Below are positions 11,001 through 19,841 of a DNA stretch of 64,000 nt, one piece after another. The DNA is taken from contig CAVWVJ010000003.1 in assembly GCA_963758505.1 (NCBI GenBank), positions 992,001 to 1,056,000 of the forward strand, in the 5' to 3' direction. Origin of the DNA: Korobacter sp963758505 (GTDB taxonomy: Bacteria > Acidobacteriota > Terriglobia > Terriglobales > Acidobacteriaceae). The notes beneath the pieces were generated by a model. The model was given only the letters and a program-made list of their open reading frames with translations. It did not search any database and had not been told where the DNA came from. A program made the translations under genes and the position numbers. The first letter of the stretch is position 1, and each line of letters starts with the position of its first letter.

Positions 11001-11456
11001 GAGCCCTACCGAGGCGGACGGCAGATCCTGTGTCTGTTTCAGTTCGTAGGTGTTCTGAATCTGGGCTGTCGTTGTATCGATCGTTTCCGTTTGCCCAGTG
11101 ACTTCGACTGTCGTCCCGCTTCCCGCAACCTGAGCGACGACATTGGCAGTAGCGGTCTTGTTCAATTGCACTTCTACGTCCTGGAAACCACCACTCAACG
11201 AGTTAGCATTGACAGTCACCTTGTAGTGCCCAACCGGCAGGTTGGCGAAGTGGTACTCTCCAACCGAGGTGGTCTGCTGTGTTTGCTTCAAACCCGTCGA
11301 AATGTTCGTGACCTCGACGGTGATATTCGGCAGGACTGCGCCGGAGTTATCTCGAATGGTTCCGACCAAATCGCCACTAATCGCTTGGCCAAACGCAATC
11401 GCAGCGGTCAGAATAAGCACACCCACAATCGACAGTGATTTCAGATTTGCACGCAT
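8079..11456 (-). CDS. Oar-like TonB-dependent outer-membrane receptor
   Basis: A 1125-residue outer-membrane protein. A signal peptide (MRANLKSLSIVGVLILTAAIAFGQ) is followed by a carboxypeptidase-regulatory-like beta-sandwich at about residues 25-110 (GTIRDNSGAVLPNITVEVTN; GEYHFANLPVGHYKV), a plug-like region and a long beta-barrel rich in aromatic and Asn residues. The last residue is Phe (MKLIF), as expected for BAM-assembled barrels. Such large Oar/CarboxypepD_reg proteins are typical of Acidobacteriota and probably take up oligosaccharides or peptides; the substrate cannot be read. ATG 11456 is chosen because the signal peptide starts there and AGAGGA lies upstream. Monocistronic with its own terminator. 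Confidence 0.9.
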   Translation of the reverse strand: MRANLKSLSIVGVLILTAAIAFGQAISGDLVGTIRDNSGAVLPNITVEVTNISTGLKQTQQTTSVGEYHFANLPVGHYKVTVNANSLSGGFQDVEVQLNKTATANVVAQVAGSGTTVEVTGQTETIDTTTAQIQNTYELKQTQDLPSASVGLGVLNLSLLDAGVASSGGIGVGTGPSISGQRPRNNNFTVEGVDNNSKTVTGPVVTIPNDAVENFTVLQNQFSAEFGHSSGGQFNQTVLSGTNRFHGRIYDYFQNRNLNGIDASTARSEAPGPYTNNPFTFDRAGGQIGGPIVKDKLFFFTNQEYNWVGQKSSGAFACAPTALGYATIAGLANPYGAVNANNLAQYQKYVGTATAPGTNTACGDTASWTTAVDPSGNPTAQTPYQIGLLDTNGGFYTNTFTSTNSIDWNLSDKDQLRGRWIYEKVDSLDTAANIASFWTTQPIRNTLVTLGEYHNFTPALNNELRLGFNRTTIYTTVGPQSFPGLDSFPNLQINDMQVQVGPDPNAPQFSVQNIYQATDNVSWIHGHHNFKFGVEGRKYISPQGFTQRARGDYEYTTLQNYLSDLAPDYFGERSIGSVTYYGDQSAIYGYGQDQWKVNPHLSIDLGLRYEFTSVPYSERLQNLNTISNVPGLINFSSPQPQYKNFAPRIGFAYSPGSSGNTSIRGGFGLAYDVLFDNLGILSSPPQFTSTCDIGNIPTATCHYGPGGTNGTTAFLANGGMPAGGSGFQVFPDAVSAQESTGGYVPNQQLPYTESWNLGIQHVFSNKYTMEVRYVGTRGIHLPVQERINRQSPISATNNLPTYLTAPSQATLNALPTLDQVSAAGNYVPAYISGCGAGPGGADVSPCFAANLTAYEPYGHSLYHGLQTQFSRNFTHGLQFQAAWTWSHAWDDSTAEVFSTQLTPRRPQDFQNVAADYGTSALDRRHRVTVEMLYDVPFFKNSNWVAKNLLSNWELAPVYTFQSPEYWTVQSGVDSNLNGDSAPDRSIINPQGIPGTGSSVMALTNSAGATVAYVAENPNAYYIQAGPGAYATAARNTQALPHINNVDMTAVKRINFTEHTSFEFQAQALNVFNHSQYVAGAISTVQPVAFTNITPFVTIPGGLFNQPSQVFANNARTLQLVMKLIF

Positions 11457-11985
11457 TGCATCATCCTCTCGATGCTTTCGGCGAACGTACGCCCACATCG
11501 GTGCAATACCTTTTGCAGATCGAGCGCCATTGTGATGTGTGAATGTTTGCTAGAGGATATGATTCGGTGTTCAGGGCCATCTATGATTTTTCAGCAAGCC
11601 CAAGATCTGTGCCGGTAACGGCTTCTGCAGTCTTCGCAACGAGTGGACCTCGTCTCGTCCCCGCTTCCTGCACTCTCATCCCCGCAGTATCCGTCACGCT
11701 GAGATTTCCCAAAAACAGTAGAAGCTAAACAGCGCTGAAGTCCGCACTGGACGCTGGATTAGCACAATCGTGCTCAATGCACGAACATGTTGCTCGCACA
11801 TCATTTTGACTCGCGTCTAACAATATTTCGGTTGTGCGCGACGTTACGACCTTGAGCGAGGAATTGAAGTACGTGCATCGGTTGAATTCGTAGACGGTCT
11901 TTGTGGATTCTATTTTGGCGATCCAAGAAGGGCGCCGATATTGTGCACATTCACGAGGATCTCTCGATTCACGCGGAAGCCCGGT
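11457..11985. other. Long intergenic region upstream of the Oar-like receptor
   Basis: About 530 bases between the receptor start and an ArsR-like relic. It should hold the receptor promoter. Short ORFs here have no recognisable protein character. No clear operator or RNA structure was found by eye. Confidence 0.4.
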
Positions 11986-12190
11986 CTAGACCTCTCCGAT
12001 CTCGACCCCAAACCGAGCCTTCAGCTCACGACGGCCAAGCGCGGTCAGATCCAAAGCCCTACTATCCAATTCTTGAAAGAACCATTTTTTCTTCCACGCC
12101 ATCGCCAAGAACGATGGGGGATGAAGGGCTTCTGCGATCTTCCGGCGAGAACGCTTAATCCTTCCGGAGCACCAGCTACGAAGGGTAGAT
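11986..12190 (-). pseudogene. Decayed C-terminal fragment of an ArsR-type regulator
   Basis: The reading frame ending at 11986 encodes DSRALDLTALGRRELKARFG near its end, preceded by a Cys and a basic stretch (RIKRSRRKIAEAL). This resembles the C-terminus of ArsR-family winged-helix proteins of the type C-DWSERR-HLAGAL ... SRAL-LT--GRR-L---FG. The N-terminal helix-turn-helix is absent, and the upstream part of the open frame runs antisense into the MocR gene without family resemblance. I read it as a remnant. The assignment rests on memory of the family motif only. Confidence 0.4.
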
Positions 12191-12282
12191 GTTTCGCAAT
12201 CGCTCGTTGTAATGTGCTGGTGGTTGTTGACGTCATCAGCTAACGAGCGTCTCTCCATAACCACCAGGCGAATGCGCCAATC

Positions 12283-13767
12283 ATGAAACAGCGATCCGGA
12301 TCCGCCGTCCCGATGATCGGAGTGAATCGAGATTCGTTGACTCCGTTGCATCGTCAACTCTTCGAGTGCTACCGCGCCGCAATCCTCCGCGGAAATCTGC
12401 GTCCCGGTCAAACCGTGCCATCCACGCGTGCGCTGGCGTTGGAACTGCAGATTTCTCGAATGCCGGTGCTCACGGCGTATGCCCAACTCATCGCGGAGGG
12501 CTACTTTGAGACGCGGGCAGGGCTGGGGACGCTGATCAGCGAAGCGCTGCCCCCAAGAATGATGTCGGCAGGACGAACATCTCAACCTCGACCGCGGAAG
12601 AGCGATTCCGGCGCCCGTCCCGTGGCGGAACGCGTCTCCGCAACGGCTCAGCCGTTTCGGCCGCCCTGGATCTCAGGACGATCTGCGTTTGGAGTCGGCG
12701 AGGTGGCGCTCGATGAATTTCCCTATCGAGCCTGGTCGAGCTTGCTCGTTCGCAATGCACGCGATGGGTCGGCGGTGGATGCCTACGGAGACGCAATGGG
12801 CTCCAGGGAACTGCGCGAAGCCGTTGCTGATTACCTGCGGACCTCGCGCGCGGTGGATTGCGGCGCCGACCAAATCATGATCGTGAACGGGTCGCAACAT
12901 GGGGTGGAACTTACCGTGCGCGCGCTACTCGATCCCGGCAGCGCAGTGTGGATTGAAGACCCAGGTTATCAATTGACGCGCGATGCGCTGAAGATGGCGG
13001 GCTGTCGGCTGATTCCGGTACCGGTTGATGCCGAAGGAATTGACATAAGACGGGGTGTCAGGTTGTGCCGGAATGCGCGGGCAGCTTTCGTCACTCCTTC
13101 GCACCAGTTTCCCCTTGGCATGACAATGACCCTTTCGAGACGCTTGGAGTTGCTTGCCTGGGCGGCGAAAGAGGGCGCATGGATTATCGAGGATGACTAC
13201 GATGGCGAGTTCCGCTATGACAGCAAGCCGCTTTCCTCCCTGCAAGGTCTGGACAACAACGCGCGCGTCATATACATCGGTACCTTCAGCAAGGTGCTTT
13301 TCCCAGCCTTGAGGCTTGGGTATGTGGTCATCCCACCGGATTTGGTACCGCAATTCGAAGCAGTTCGAAGGGCCAGCGATCTTGGTAGTGCAGGGTTTGG
13401 GCAGGCGGTTGTGGCTGACTTCATGCGGGAAGGACATTTTGCCCGTCATATTCGAAAGATGCGCGTGCTCTACCGCGAGAGGCGAAGCACGCTGGTCGAG
13501 GCGCTCGAGGGAGAACTCGGCCGCACCGCCGAGGTCGTCGGTTCGGATGCAGGCTTGCATCTTGTGCTGTTGCCGAACCGGATGAAGAGCGATGTTGACG
13601 TGGCGATCAAGGCAGCGCGACAGCGCCTTTGGCTGTGGCCGCTTTCGCCCTGCTACCAAACGCGCCCTGCCTCCCAGGGCTTCATCCTTGGATTTGCCAA
13701 CACACCCATTGATCAAATCCGTCGCGCCACCAAGAAGCTGACCCAGTTGCTATCGAATTTAACTTAG
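12283..13767 (+). CDS. MocR/PdxR-type GntR regulator with aminotransferase domain
   Basis: A 494-residue fusion. The N-terminal GntR winged helix covers about residues 15-85 (LHRQLFECYRAAILRG; LRPGQTVPSTRALA). A class I/II aminotransferase-like domain follows, with the PLP-binding Lys337 in GTFSKVLFPALRLGY, EDDYDGEFRYD and a conserved C-terminal Arg region. MocR proteins use PLP as effector and often control vitamin B6 or amino-acid genes, but none lies beside it. Starts at 12283 (used) and 12313 are both possible. It converges on the LytTR gene with a four-base overlap of the 3' ends. Confidence 0.93.
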   Translation: MKQRSGSAVPMIGVNRDSLTPLHRQLFECYRAAILRGNLRPGQTVPSTRALALELQISRMPVLTAYAQLIAEGYFETRAGLGTLISEALPPRMMSAGRTSQPRPRKSDSGARPVAERVSATAQPFRPPWISGRSAFGVGEVALDEFPYRAWSSLLVRNARDGSAVDAYGDAMGSRELREAVADYLRTSRAVDCGADQIMIVNGSQHGVELTVRALLDPGSAVWIEDPGYQLTRDALKMAGCRLIPVPVDAEGIDIRRGVRLCRNARAAFVTPSHQFPLGMTMTLSRRLELLAWAAKEGAWIIEDDYDGEFRYDSKPLSSLQGLDNNARVIYIGTFSKVLFPALRLGYVVIPPDLVPQFEAVRRASDLGSAGFGQAVVADFMREGHFARHIRKMRVLYRERRSTLVEALEGELGRTAEVVGSDAGLHLVLLPNRMKSDVDVAIKAARQRLWLWPLSPCYQTRPASQGFILGFANTPIDQIRRATKKLTQLLSNLT

Positions 13768-14636
13768 ACAGAGTGCTCAATTATCGGCCGAACCTCGGCC
13801 GAGCCGTACGGCCCAATCCGGTCAGTGCCCGTTTCGTTCGCGAGCTCCTCGCTTCCGGGATTCACATCGGAAGACAAGTTGCATGTCAATGCCATCCATT
13901 CGTAAAGGACCCGTTTGCGGCTGACGGGGAACTCCCGCAAGTTGTTCAGCACTACGACGCAGTCGCTATTCCCGGAGGACTTCACCTCGCGCACATAATC
14001 GGCATTGATGATGACCGATCGGTGGATGCGAAGGAACTGCGAATATTGTTCAAGTCGCGCGGACGCATCTGCTATCGTCCCGCGGATGCGGTATGTTCCG
14101 GCCGCGCAATGAACCTCGAGATAATTCGCCGAAGCGGAAATCCATAAAACCTCCGCATCACGAACGAACACAAATCCACGCTTCGATTTAAAGTGCAGCG
14201 GGGGGCGCGACGGTTGCGAAGACCCCGTTCTCGATCCACGGTTGAATACAGCCGTTCGCTGCAATCCGCGGGATAATGCCGCCAGAAGGCGTTCTTGCCG
14301 AAGCGGAGTGAGCAGGAAGTCAGGGATACCTGCGTCGTAGGCATCAACGGCGCGCAAGCCGTTGCGCGCGATGAGCACTATCGTCGAATGGTGAGCCTTC
14401 AGGATTTCCCTGCTGAGTTGGATCCCATCTCCTCGGTGCAGATCATCTTGGACGAAGACTATACGCGGACTGCGACTTATCACCTCGCGCAGCGCCGCCG
14501 CACTCGGTACCGCCGGCACCGGCGATTTGATGTGCTCGCTGAGCATAAAACTCACAGTCTTGCGTAGGTTGGAATCGTCAGCGATCAGCAAAATGTCTGT
14601 TGCAAGTCCCACGTGGCCCCCCGAATCGTCAAGCAT
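13764..14636 (-). CDS. LytTR-family response regulator with atypical receiver
   Basis: A 290-residue protein with an N-terminal receiver-like domain (about 12-125) and a C-terminal LytTR DNA-binding domain (about 165-265; ISASANYLEVHCAAGTYRIRGTI, read as two blocks, then FLRIHRSVIINADYV). Acidic residues remain (IADDS; Asp64/Asp65 in VQDDLHRGDG). The switch Thr/Ser is Ala90 and the invariant Lys of the KP motif is Thr110 (LLTPLRQ), so phosphorylation signalling may be lost or altered. Starts at ATG 14636 or GTG 14612 are possible; the latter has a G-rich stretch upstream. No histidine kinase lies nearby. Confidence 0.85.
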   Translation of the reverse strand: MLDDSGGHVGLATDILLIADDSNLRKTVSFMLSEHIKSPVPAVPSAAALREVISRSPRIVFVQDDLHRGDGIQLSREILKAHHSTIVLIARNGLRAVDAYDAGIPDFLLTPLRQERLLAALSRGLQRTAVFNRGSRTGSSQPSRPPLHFKSKRGFVFVRDAEVLWISASANYLEVHCAAGTYRIRGTIADASARLEQYSQFLRIHRSVIINADYVREVKSSGNSDCVVVLNNLREFPVSRKRVLYEWMALTCNLSSDVNPGSEELANETGTDRIGPYGSAEVRPIIEHSV

Positions 14637-14687
14637 CGAAGACTCTGGCAGGATCGGTCTTCGAAACAGGACATATCTTCCGTCGAA

Positions 14688-14712
14688 CGGTGGTTGTCAT
14701 CAATAACCACCG
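14688..14712. promoter_or_regulatory. Inverted repeat upstream of the LytTR gene
   Basis: CGGTGGTT-N9-AACCACCG is an eight-base perfect inverted repeat, 52 bases upstream of the LytTR start and 49 bases beyond the stop of the membrane-protein gene. It has no T-run on either side, so an operator is as likely as a terminator. Confidence 0.4.
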
Positions 14713-14760
14713 AATAGACGGGGGAGATAACCACTTGCGACATTTCGGCGAGGCGGCTCC

Positions 14761-15744
14761 TCACCGCCGATTGTGCTCCAGAGCAATGAACGCGCTGGAC
14801 CTGGGAATTGGCGCATTGGCTCCATGCGGGATGGGTAGCACTTGCGCCACAAGCAGCATGGCCCCCGCGAACATCATGGTGTCGAAGATGTAGTTCACGC
14901 CCAGCAATCGTTGTGATGCCGGCAAGAGGCATGTGTCCGTTACGTAGAGAAAGAGGGTAAGGGCTGCCATCCACGTTGCGATTGCTACCGCGGCGCCACG
15001 TGAGATTCGTTCAAAGAACATTGCCAGCCCTAGGATAAGAAGCGCCACGCCTGTGCCATAACCAAGAACCAGGGGCAGTGGAACCCAAGAGGGAGTGGTC
15101 CGCAGCGAAGGTACGCCGGGAGAGCATTCCGGATGGAGGAGTTGCAGCACTGCAAAGGCGAGTACCACGATGGCAACCCACACCCGGGCGATTGGAAACA
15201 AGATCAGGCGCCGTTTCCTCCATGCCTCGTCTTCGCTCAATTGCAGGAAGAGCGTAAATGCTGCGATGCCGAATGCAGAGTCGCGCAGCGCGTCAATCCA
15301 ATAATCTCGATTTCGCAAGTGCGTCGCTGCGCCTGGCGCATGGATTAGGCAGATAAAAGACAGGAACATCACAGCGGTTAACACGGCGGCCAGGCGCGTT
15401 TGTTTTCGGGAGATGAAACTGAGACTCGCGGCGATGAGTGCAGCTCCCACAAAGTAGGTGATCCACAGTCGCGCAGGAAGCCAGCTAGGAACGATGTTAC
15501 TGATGACATTCGGGATGACAAAGTGTTCCGTGCCAAAGGTCGCGAGCGGAGCCGCGAAAAGCACTGGGCCGAGTGCAACGAACCATTCGGCCGGAGATCG
15601 ATGGGTTGGTTCGAGGATTAGCCGGAGCACTCCGGCCAAGAGAATGACCACTCCGACAATTGCTGGCAGCACAAACACCGGATGAACCACGTTTACCCCA
15701 CGGATGAGCGATAGCGATTCCTTCCACGTTGGATCAAGAACCAC
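14761..15744 (-). CDS. Nine-helix membrane protein of unknown function
   Basis: A 327-residue integral inner-membrane protein with about nine hydrophobic segments, among them VFVLPAIVGVVILLAGVL, LWITYFVGAALIAASLSFI and MMFAGAMLLVAQVLPI. The block FGTEHFVIPNVISNIVPSWLPARLWITYF (a Glu-His pair, then a WLP turn and a helix; shown here as separate pieces FGTEHF and WLPARLW) resembles DoxX-like membrane proteins, which makes this a tentative relative. It lies upstream of the LytTR gene on the same strand, 124 bases away. Function unknown. Confidence 0.75.
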   Translation of the reverse strand: MVLDPTWKESLSLIRGVNVVHPVFVLPAIVGVVILLAGVLRLILEPTHRSPAEWFVALGPVLFAAPLATFGTEHFVIPNVISNIVPSWLPARLWITYFVGAALIAASLSFISRKQTRLAAVLTAVMFLSFICLIHAPGAATHLRNRDYWIDALRDSAFGIAAFTLFLQLSEDEAWRKRRLILFPIARVWVAIVVLAFAVLQLLHPECSPGVPSLRTTPSWVPLPLVLGYGTGVALLILGLAMFFERISRGAAVAIATWMAALTLFLYVTDTCLLPASQRLLGVNYIFDTMMFAGAMLLVAQVLPIPHGANAPIPRSSAFIALEHNRR

Positions 15745-15915
15745 GCTCCTGCAATAGCCACCCGAAGCAACTTTCCTATGACCACCTGATGGCTGCCGCA
15801 GACTTGCCGCATTCCATTTTTATAGCCGGCGAGGGATTACAAACCGCCTCGACTAAAACCTCACGGTTCGCCACGCTCCCACCAGGGCACGCTTTCGTTT
15901 GCCGAAATCAGCCGA

Positions 15916-18210
15916 TTATATAAATTTGTCCAGAGTGATCGGCAAGTCAGTGATCCGTTTACCGGTGGCATGATACGCGGCGTTGGCGATGGCGGCGGCG
16001 CATCCAGTAATGCCGATCTCGCCGATGCCGCGTGCGCCCATAGGCGTGTGCGGGTCCGGCAGATCCGTGTAAACGATGTCGATGTACGGCACATCGGCCT
16101 GCACAGGAACGTGATACTCGGCGAGCGTTGCATTCGTAATGCGGCCCGTGCGATCGTCGAACATGGTTTCCTCGGTGATCGCCATGCCGATGCCCATAAT
16201 GATGCCGCCGCGGAATTGCGAAACCGCGGTCTTCGGATTGAGGATACGACCGCAGTCAAAGGAGCCTACCCAGCGACTGACCCGCAATTCACCTGTATGC
16301 TGGTGGACGCGTACTTCACAAAACTGAGCGGCGTAGGAGTGCATGGAGTACTTCATGATCTCCATCGGGGCGCCGGTTTTGATCTCCGCTTCGAGCAGAT
16401 CCTTATTCGCCCGCTTGAGAATTGAGACGTAAGTTTCGCCGATGTTGGCATGCGCTTTGAAAAACAGCCCTTCGTTGGCGAGAACGACATCGTCATCGCT
16501 GGCGTCTTTAAATACGCTGTCAGCATTCTTCCTCGCAAGCGCAAGCAAATCCTTTCGCACTTTTTCCGCGGCTTGCTGAACGGCAAGGGCGATACTGACA
16601 GTTTGAGAGGAGCCGCCGGCTACTCCCGCCCACGGCAGTGAACTGTCGCCATATTCAAAGAGGATCTTCTCCATGGGAAGACCGAGCAGTTCGGCGGCGT
16701 GCTGCGTCTGGACCGTGGCAGTTCCCATTCCCATCTCCTGCGCCGAGCTCTGAATCTGCGCCGAGCCATCGGCCAGAAGACGAACGCGAGCAGCGGTGAC
16801 CATGCGGTACATGGGATAGGTGCCGGTGGCGACACCCTGGCCAATCAGCCAGTCTCCATCGTGTTGCGAGCGAACGGCCGCGGGCCGGTTCTGCCACCCG
16901 AATTTCTCGGCGCCCATACGGTAAGCTTCGCGCATATGACGGCCAGAGAACGCGTTGCCGCTGACAGGGTCGCGATCGGGCTCGTTGCGCATGCGGAACT
17001 CGATGGGATCGAGGTTGAGATCGTAAGCCAAGGCATCCATGGCGCTCTCGACGGCGAAGGTTCCAATAGATTCGCCGGGAGCGCGCATGAAAGTGTTGGC
17101 GACACGATGGAGATCGACGACCTCCTGCCCGATGCGATACGAAGGCATGGAGTAGAGGTGGCGTGGAGGAAAACTGAACTGCTCAGGAAAATCGTTGTCG
17201 GTGGATTGCGCGGTAACGCCTTCGTGAATAAACGAGGTAATCTTGCCATCATCGTCGGCGGAGATGGCGACGCGCTGCTGCGAGGGCGTGCGTCCCCCGA
17301 CACTGCGAAAGACGCCTTCACGACTGAGAACCAGTCGCACAGGACGGCGCACCACACGCGCGGCCAACATGCAGAGCTGGTTGTAGGGCCATACCCCGCC
17401 TTTGCCGCCGAAGCCCCCGCCGACAAAAGGAGAGACGACGCGCACATTTTCTTTTTTTACGCTGAAGACACCGGCGAGGGTGTTGGCAGTCCCGGCGGTA
17501 AACTGGCTGGTGTCGTAAAGCGTGACGTTTTCGTCGTTGTGCCAAATGGCAATGCAGGCGTGGGGCTCGATGGCATTGTGGTTGTAGGGCGGCGTGGTGA
17601 AGCGAAGATCGACGCGATGCGGAGAGGACTGGAAGGCAGCGTCGGCGTCGCCCTTGGCGACGAGCGGATCGTCGCCGAGAACCTGTTTAGGACGTCGGGC
17701 GCCAGGAATGGCGGCTTCAAAAGAGACATTCCCGGCCTCCGCTGCGTATGTGAAATGAAGCAGCGAGGCGGCATGTTCCGCGCGATCCTCTGTATCGGCA
17801 ATGACAACGGCGACCGGCTGACCGTTCCAGGAGACCTGATCGGTGTTGAGGATGGGAACCTCAGTGCTGCCTGAGGTGGGATCGCCTCCGATGGAAAAGG
17901 GCTCGGGAACCTTCATCTTTGGCGCATTGAGGTGCGTGAGGATGGCGATTACGCCGGGAAGGCTCTCAGCCGCGCTGGTGTCGACGGCAGTGATGGTTCC
18001 TTTGGCAATCGTGCTGTAGGCAATCGCGGCGTGAGCCATGTTCTCGATCGGGTACTCGGCGGAAAACGGAGCGCTTCCGGTAACCTTCTGGCGGCCGTCG
18101 AGGCGGTCAATGGGTTTCCCGAGGTAACGGTGCTGCTCAATGAGACGGTCGCGGTCACGATCGGGCATGACATGCGCCACACCTTCCACCACTTTCTTAA
18201 TGATGCTCAT
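15916..18210 (-). CDS. paoC: Aldehyde oxidase, molybdenum-cofactor large subunit (PaoC-like)
   Basis: A 764-residue catalytic subunit of the xanthine oxidase family, closest in appearance to E. coli PaoC (YagR). It binds the molybdenum cofactor and hydroxylates aromatic and other aldehydes to acids. Visible signatures are FVGGGFGGKGGVW, the Moco-binding GSSQTV block and the catalytic Glu731 in GARGIGEIGITG near the C-terminus. Length fits the family. It is the last gene of a three-gene operon and overlaps the FAD subunit by four bases (ATGA). No MCD-insertion chaperone (PaoD/XdhC type) is present within the window. Confidence 0.92.
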   Translation of the reverse strand: MSIIKKVVEGVAHVMPDRDRDRLIEQHRYLGKPIDRLDGRQKVTGSAPFSAEYPIENMAHAAIAYSTIAKGTITAVDTSAAESLPGVIAILTHLNAPKMKVPEPFSIGGDPTSGSTEVPILNTDQVSWNGQPVAVVIADTEDRAEHAASLLHFTYAAEAGNVSFEAAIPGARRPKQVLGDDPLVAKGDADAAFQSSPHRVDLRFTTPPYNHNAIEPHACIAIWHNDENVTLYDTSQFTAGTANTLAGVFSVKKENVRVVSPFVGGGFGGKGGVWPYNQLCMLAARVVRRPVRLVLSREGVFRSVGGRTPSQQRVAISADDDGKITSFIHEGVTAQSTDNDFPEQFSFPPRHLYSMPSYRIGQEVVDLHRVANTFMRAPGESIGTFAVESAMDALAYDLNLDPIEFRMRNEPDRDPVSGNAFSGRHMREAYRMGAEKFGWQNRPAAVRSQHDGDWLIGQGVATGTYPMYRMVTAARVRLLADGSAQIQSSAQEMGMGTATVQTQHAAELLGLPMEKILFEYGDSSLPWAGVAGGSSQTVSIALAVQQAAEKVRKDLLALARKNADSVFKDASDDDVVLANEGLFFKAHANIGETYVSILKRANKDLLEAEIKTGAPMEIMKYSMHSYAAQFCEVRVHQHTGELRVSRWVGSFDCGRILNPKTAVSQFRGGIIMGIGMAITEETMFDDRTGRITNATLAEYHVPVQADVPYIDIVYTDLPDPHTPMGARGIGEIGITGCAAAIANAAYHATGKRITDLPITLDKFI

Positions 18211-19208
18211 CGCGCACCTCTCTGTCCGGCGGCAAGTTGCTCGAGAGCGAGAACAATCGTGCGCTTGGCAAGTTCGATCTTGAAGGCGTTGTCGCGACGA
18301 GGCACTGCAGGAGCCAATTCTTCAGCCGCGGCACGGGCGAAGTTGTCCGAGCTGGGCGCTTTTTCGAGCAATGCATTTTCGGCTGTCGTAGCGCGCCAGG
18401 GCTTGTGGGCGACCCCTCCGAGGGCGAGCCGGATATCGCGAATCACGCCGCTTTCGACCCTGAGCGCCGCTGCGACAGAAACGAGCGCAAAGGCGTAGCT
18501 GGCGCGGTCGCGAACTTTCCGGTATAGCGACGGAAGGCCGGCGGAGGAAGCCGGCAGATCGACCGACGTGATCAACTCGCCGGGCGCGAGGTTAGTATCC
18601 TGTTCGGGAGTGTCTTCGGGAAGCCGATGGAAGTCGACAAAAGGAATGCTGCGGTCTCCATTGACGCCGGTTACATTCACCGTCGCATTCAATGCAGCCA
18701 GGGCGACACACATATCGGAAGGATGCGTCGCGATGCACTGTTGCGATGTACCCAGGATGGCATGGATCCGATTGAAGCCGCCAATGGCGTCGCATCCGCT
18801 GTTGGGATTGCGCTTATTGCAATGCGCAGCTGCGTCGTAAAAGTAGTAGCAGCGGGTGCGCTGCATCAGATTGCCGCCCGTGGTTGCCATGTTGCGCAAT
18901 TGCGCCGAAGCGCCATTCAAGATGGCTTCAGAGAGCAGCGGATAGTTCTTTCGTACGGCCGGATGGGCGGCGAGAATGCTGTTGCGAACCAACGCGCCGA
19001 TACGCAGACTGCCATCAGGGCGTTCCAGCACTTCGGCAAGCGGAAGCCGCGTAATATCGACCACCGTTTGCGGATGCTCGATGCCCTCCCGCATAAGATC
19101 GACGAGGTTCGTGCCACCTGCGAGAAAGCGCGAAGTCGCCGGATCGATCGAGATGAGTTTGAGGGCCGAGGAGGTATCAGTGGCGCGTCCGAAACTAAAG
19201 TTGTTCAT
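18207..19208 (-). CDS. paoB: Aldehyde oxidase, FAD and [4Fe-4S] subunit (PaoB-like)
   Basis: A 333-residue FAD-binding subunit (FLAGGTNLVDLM near residue 31; ATTGGNL near 112). It carries the Cys-rich insertion found in PaoB: Cys residues in RTRCYYF, HCNKRN, SGCDAIG and QQCIATH, which ligate an extra [4Fe-4S] cluster absent from ordinary xanthine dehydrogenases. This supports the PaoABC assignment rather than xanthine dehydrogenase. Four-base overlaps with both neighbours indicate translational coupling. Confidence 0.92.
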   Translation of the reverse strand: MNNFSFGRATDTSSALKLISIDPATSRFLAGGTNLVDLMREGIEHPQTVVDITRLPLAEVLERPDGSLRIGALVRNSILAAHPAVRKNYPLLSEAILNGASAQLRNMATTGGNLMQRTRCYYFYDAAAHCNKRNPNSGCDAIGGFNRIHAILGTSQQCIATHPSDMCVALAALNATVNVTGVNGDRSIPFVDFHRLPEDTPEQDTNLAPGELITSVDLPASSAGLPSLYRKVRDRASYAFALVSVAAALRVESGVIRDIRLALGGVAHKPWRATTAENALLEKAPSSDNFARAAAEELAPAVPRRDNAFKIELAKRTIVLALEQLAAGQRGAR

Positions 19209-19840
19209 CGCTTGCTTGTCCCGTGAACCTGCTGGATGGCTTCGCGGATACCGACGTAGGCGCCACAGCGGCAGATGTTTCCGCTCATGCGTTCGCGCAG
19301 TTCCGCGTCCGTCAGGTCGGTGCGACCGTTATGCGTCACCGCACTGGGCATGCCCTTCTCGAGTTCGGAAAGCATGCCCACAGCGGAGCAGATTTGACCG
19401 GGAGTGCAGTACCCGCACTGGAATCCGTCGTGGTCAATGAAGGCCTGCTGCAAGGGGTGGAGCTGGCCATCGCGGACAAGGCCTTCGATGGTGACGATCT
19501 CCCGGCCCTCATACTGCAGGGCGAACGTCAGGCAGGAGTTGATGCGCTCCCCGTCGACCAACACCGTGCACGCTCCGCAAGCGCCCTGGTTGCAGCCTTT
19601 CTTCGTGCCGTGCAAGCCGAGGTGATCGCGAAGAGCATCGAGGAGCGATACCCGTGGCTCGATGGTGATGGTTCGCTCAGTGCCATTAATGTTTAAACAG
19701 ACCGCCTGGAGGGAGTCGGAAGCTTCCATTGATTTTCGGATGAGCGCTTGCGTTGCGGGGTTGACTCGCAACTGCGGGTAGCTGCCTGGTACCGCGCGCT
19801 GTTTTGCGTGTTCCTGTACCTGCTCATCTCGGCCGGTCAA
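19205..19840 (-). CDS. paoA: Aldehyde oxidase, [2Fe-2S] subunit (PaoA-like)
   Basis: A small iron-sulfur subunit with a plant-ferredoxin-type cluster (KGCNQGACGACTVLV, then SCLTF) and the second helical-domain cluster (CGYCTPGQ and NICRCGAY). It passes electrons from the molybdenum site to FAD. The frame opens with TTG at 19840 (211 residues) but neither this nor ATG 19729 (MEASDSL) has a Shine-Dalgarno sequence; family homology starts shortly after 19729. I see no twin-arginine signal, unlike E. coli PaoA, so the complex may be cytoplasmic. A strong hairpin lies immediately upstream. Confidence 0.9.
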   Translation of the reverse strand: MTGRDEQVQEHAKQRAVPGSYPQLRVNPATQALIRKSMEASDSLQAVCLNINGTERTITIEPRVSLLDALRDHLGLHGTKKGCNQGACGACTVLVDGERINSCLTFALQYEGREIVTIEGLVRDGQLHPLQQAFIDHDGFQCGYCTPGQICSAVGMLSELEKGMPSAVTHNGRTDLTDAELRERMSGNICRCGAYVGIREAIQQVHGTSKR

Positions 19841-19841
19841 T

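Noticed and set aside
11986..12585. 199-codon frame as a complete ArsR gene
   Set aside because: Only the last 65 or so codons resemble the family; the rest is antisense to the MocR gene.
16699..17874. 391-codon plus-strand frame inside paoC
   Set aside because: Antisense of a conserved molybdenum enzyme; GC-rich codon bias opens such frames.
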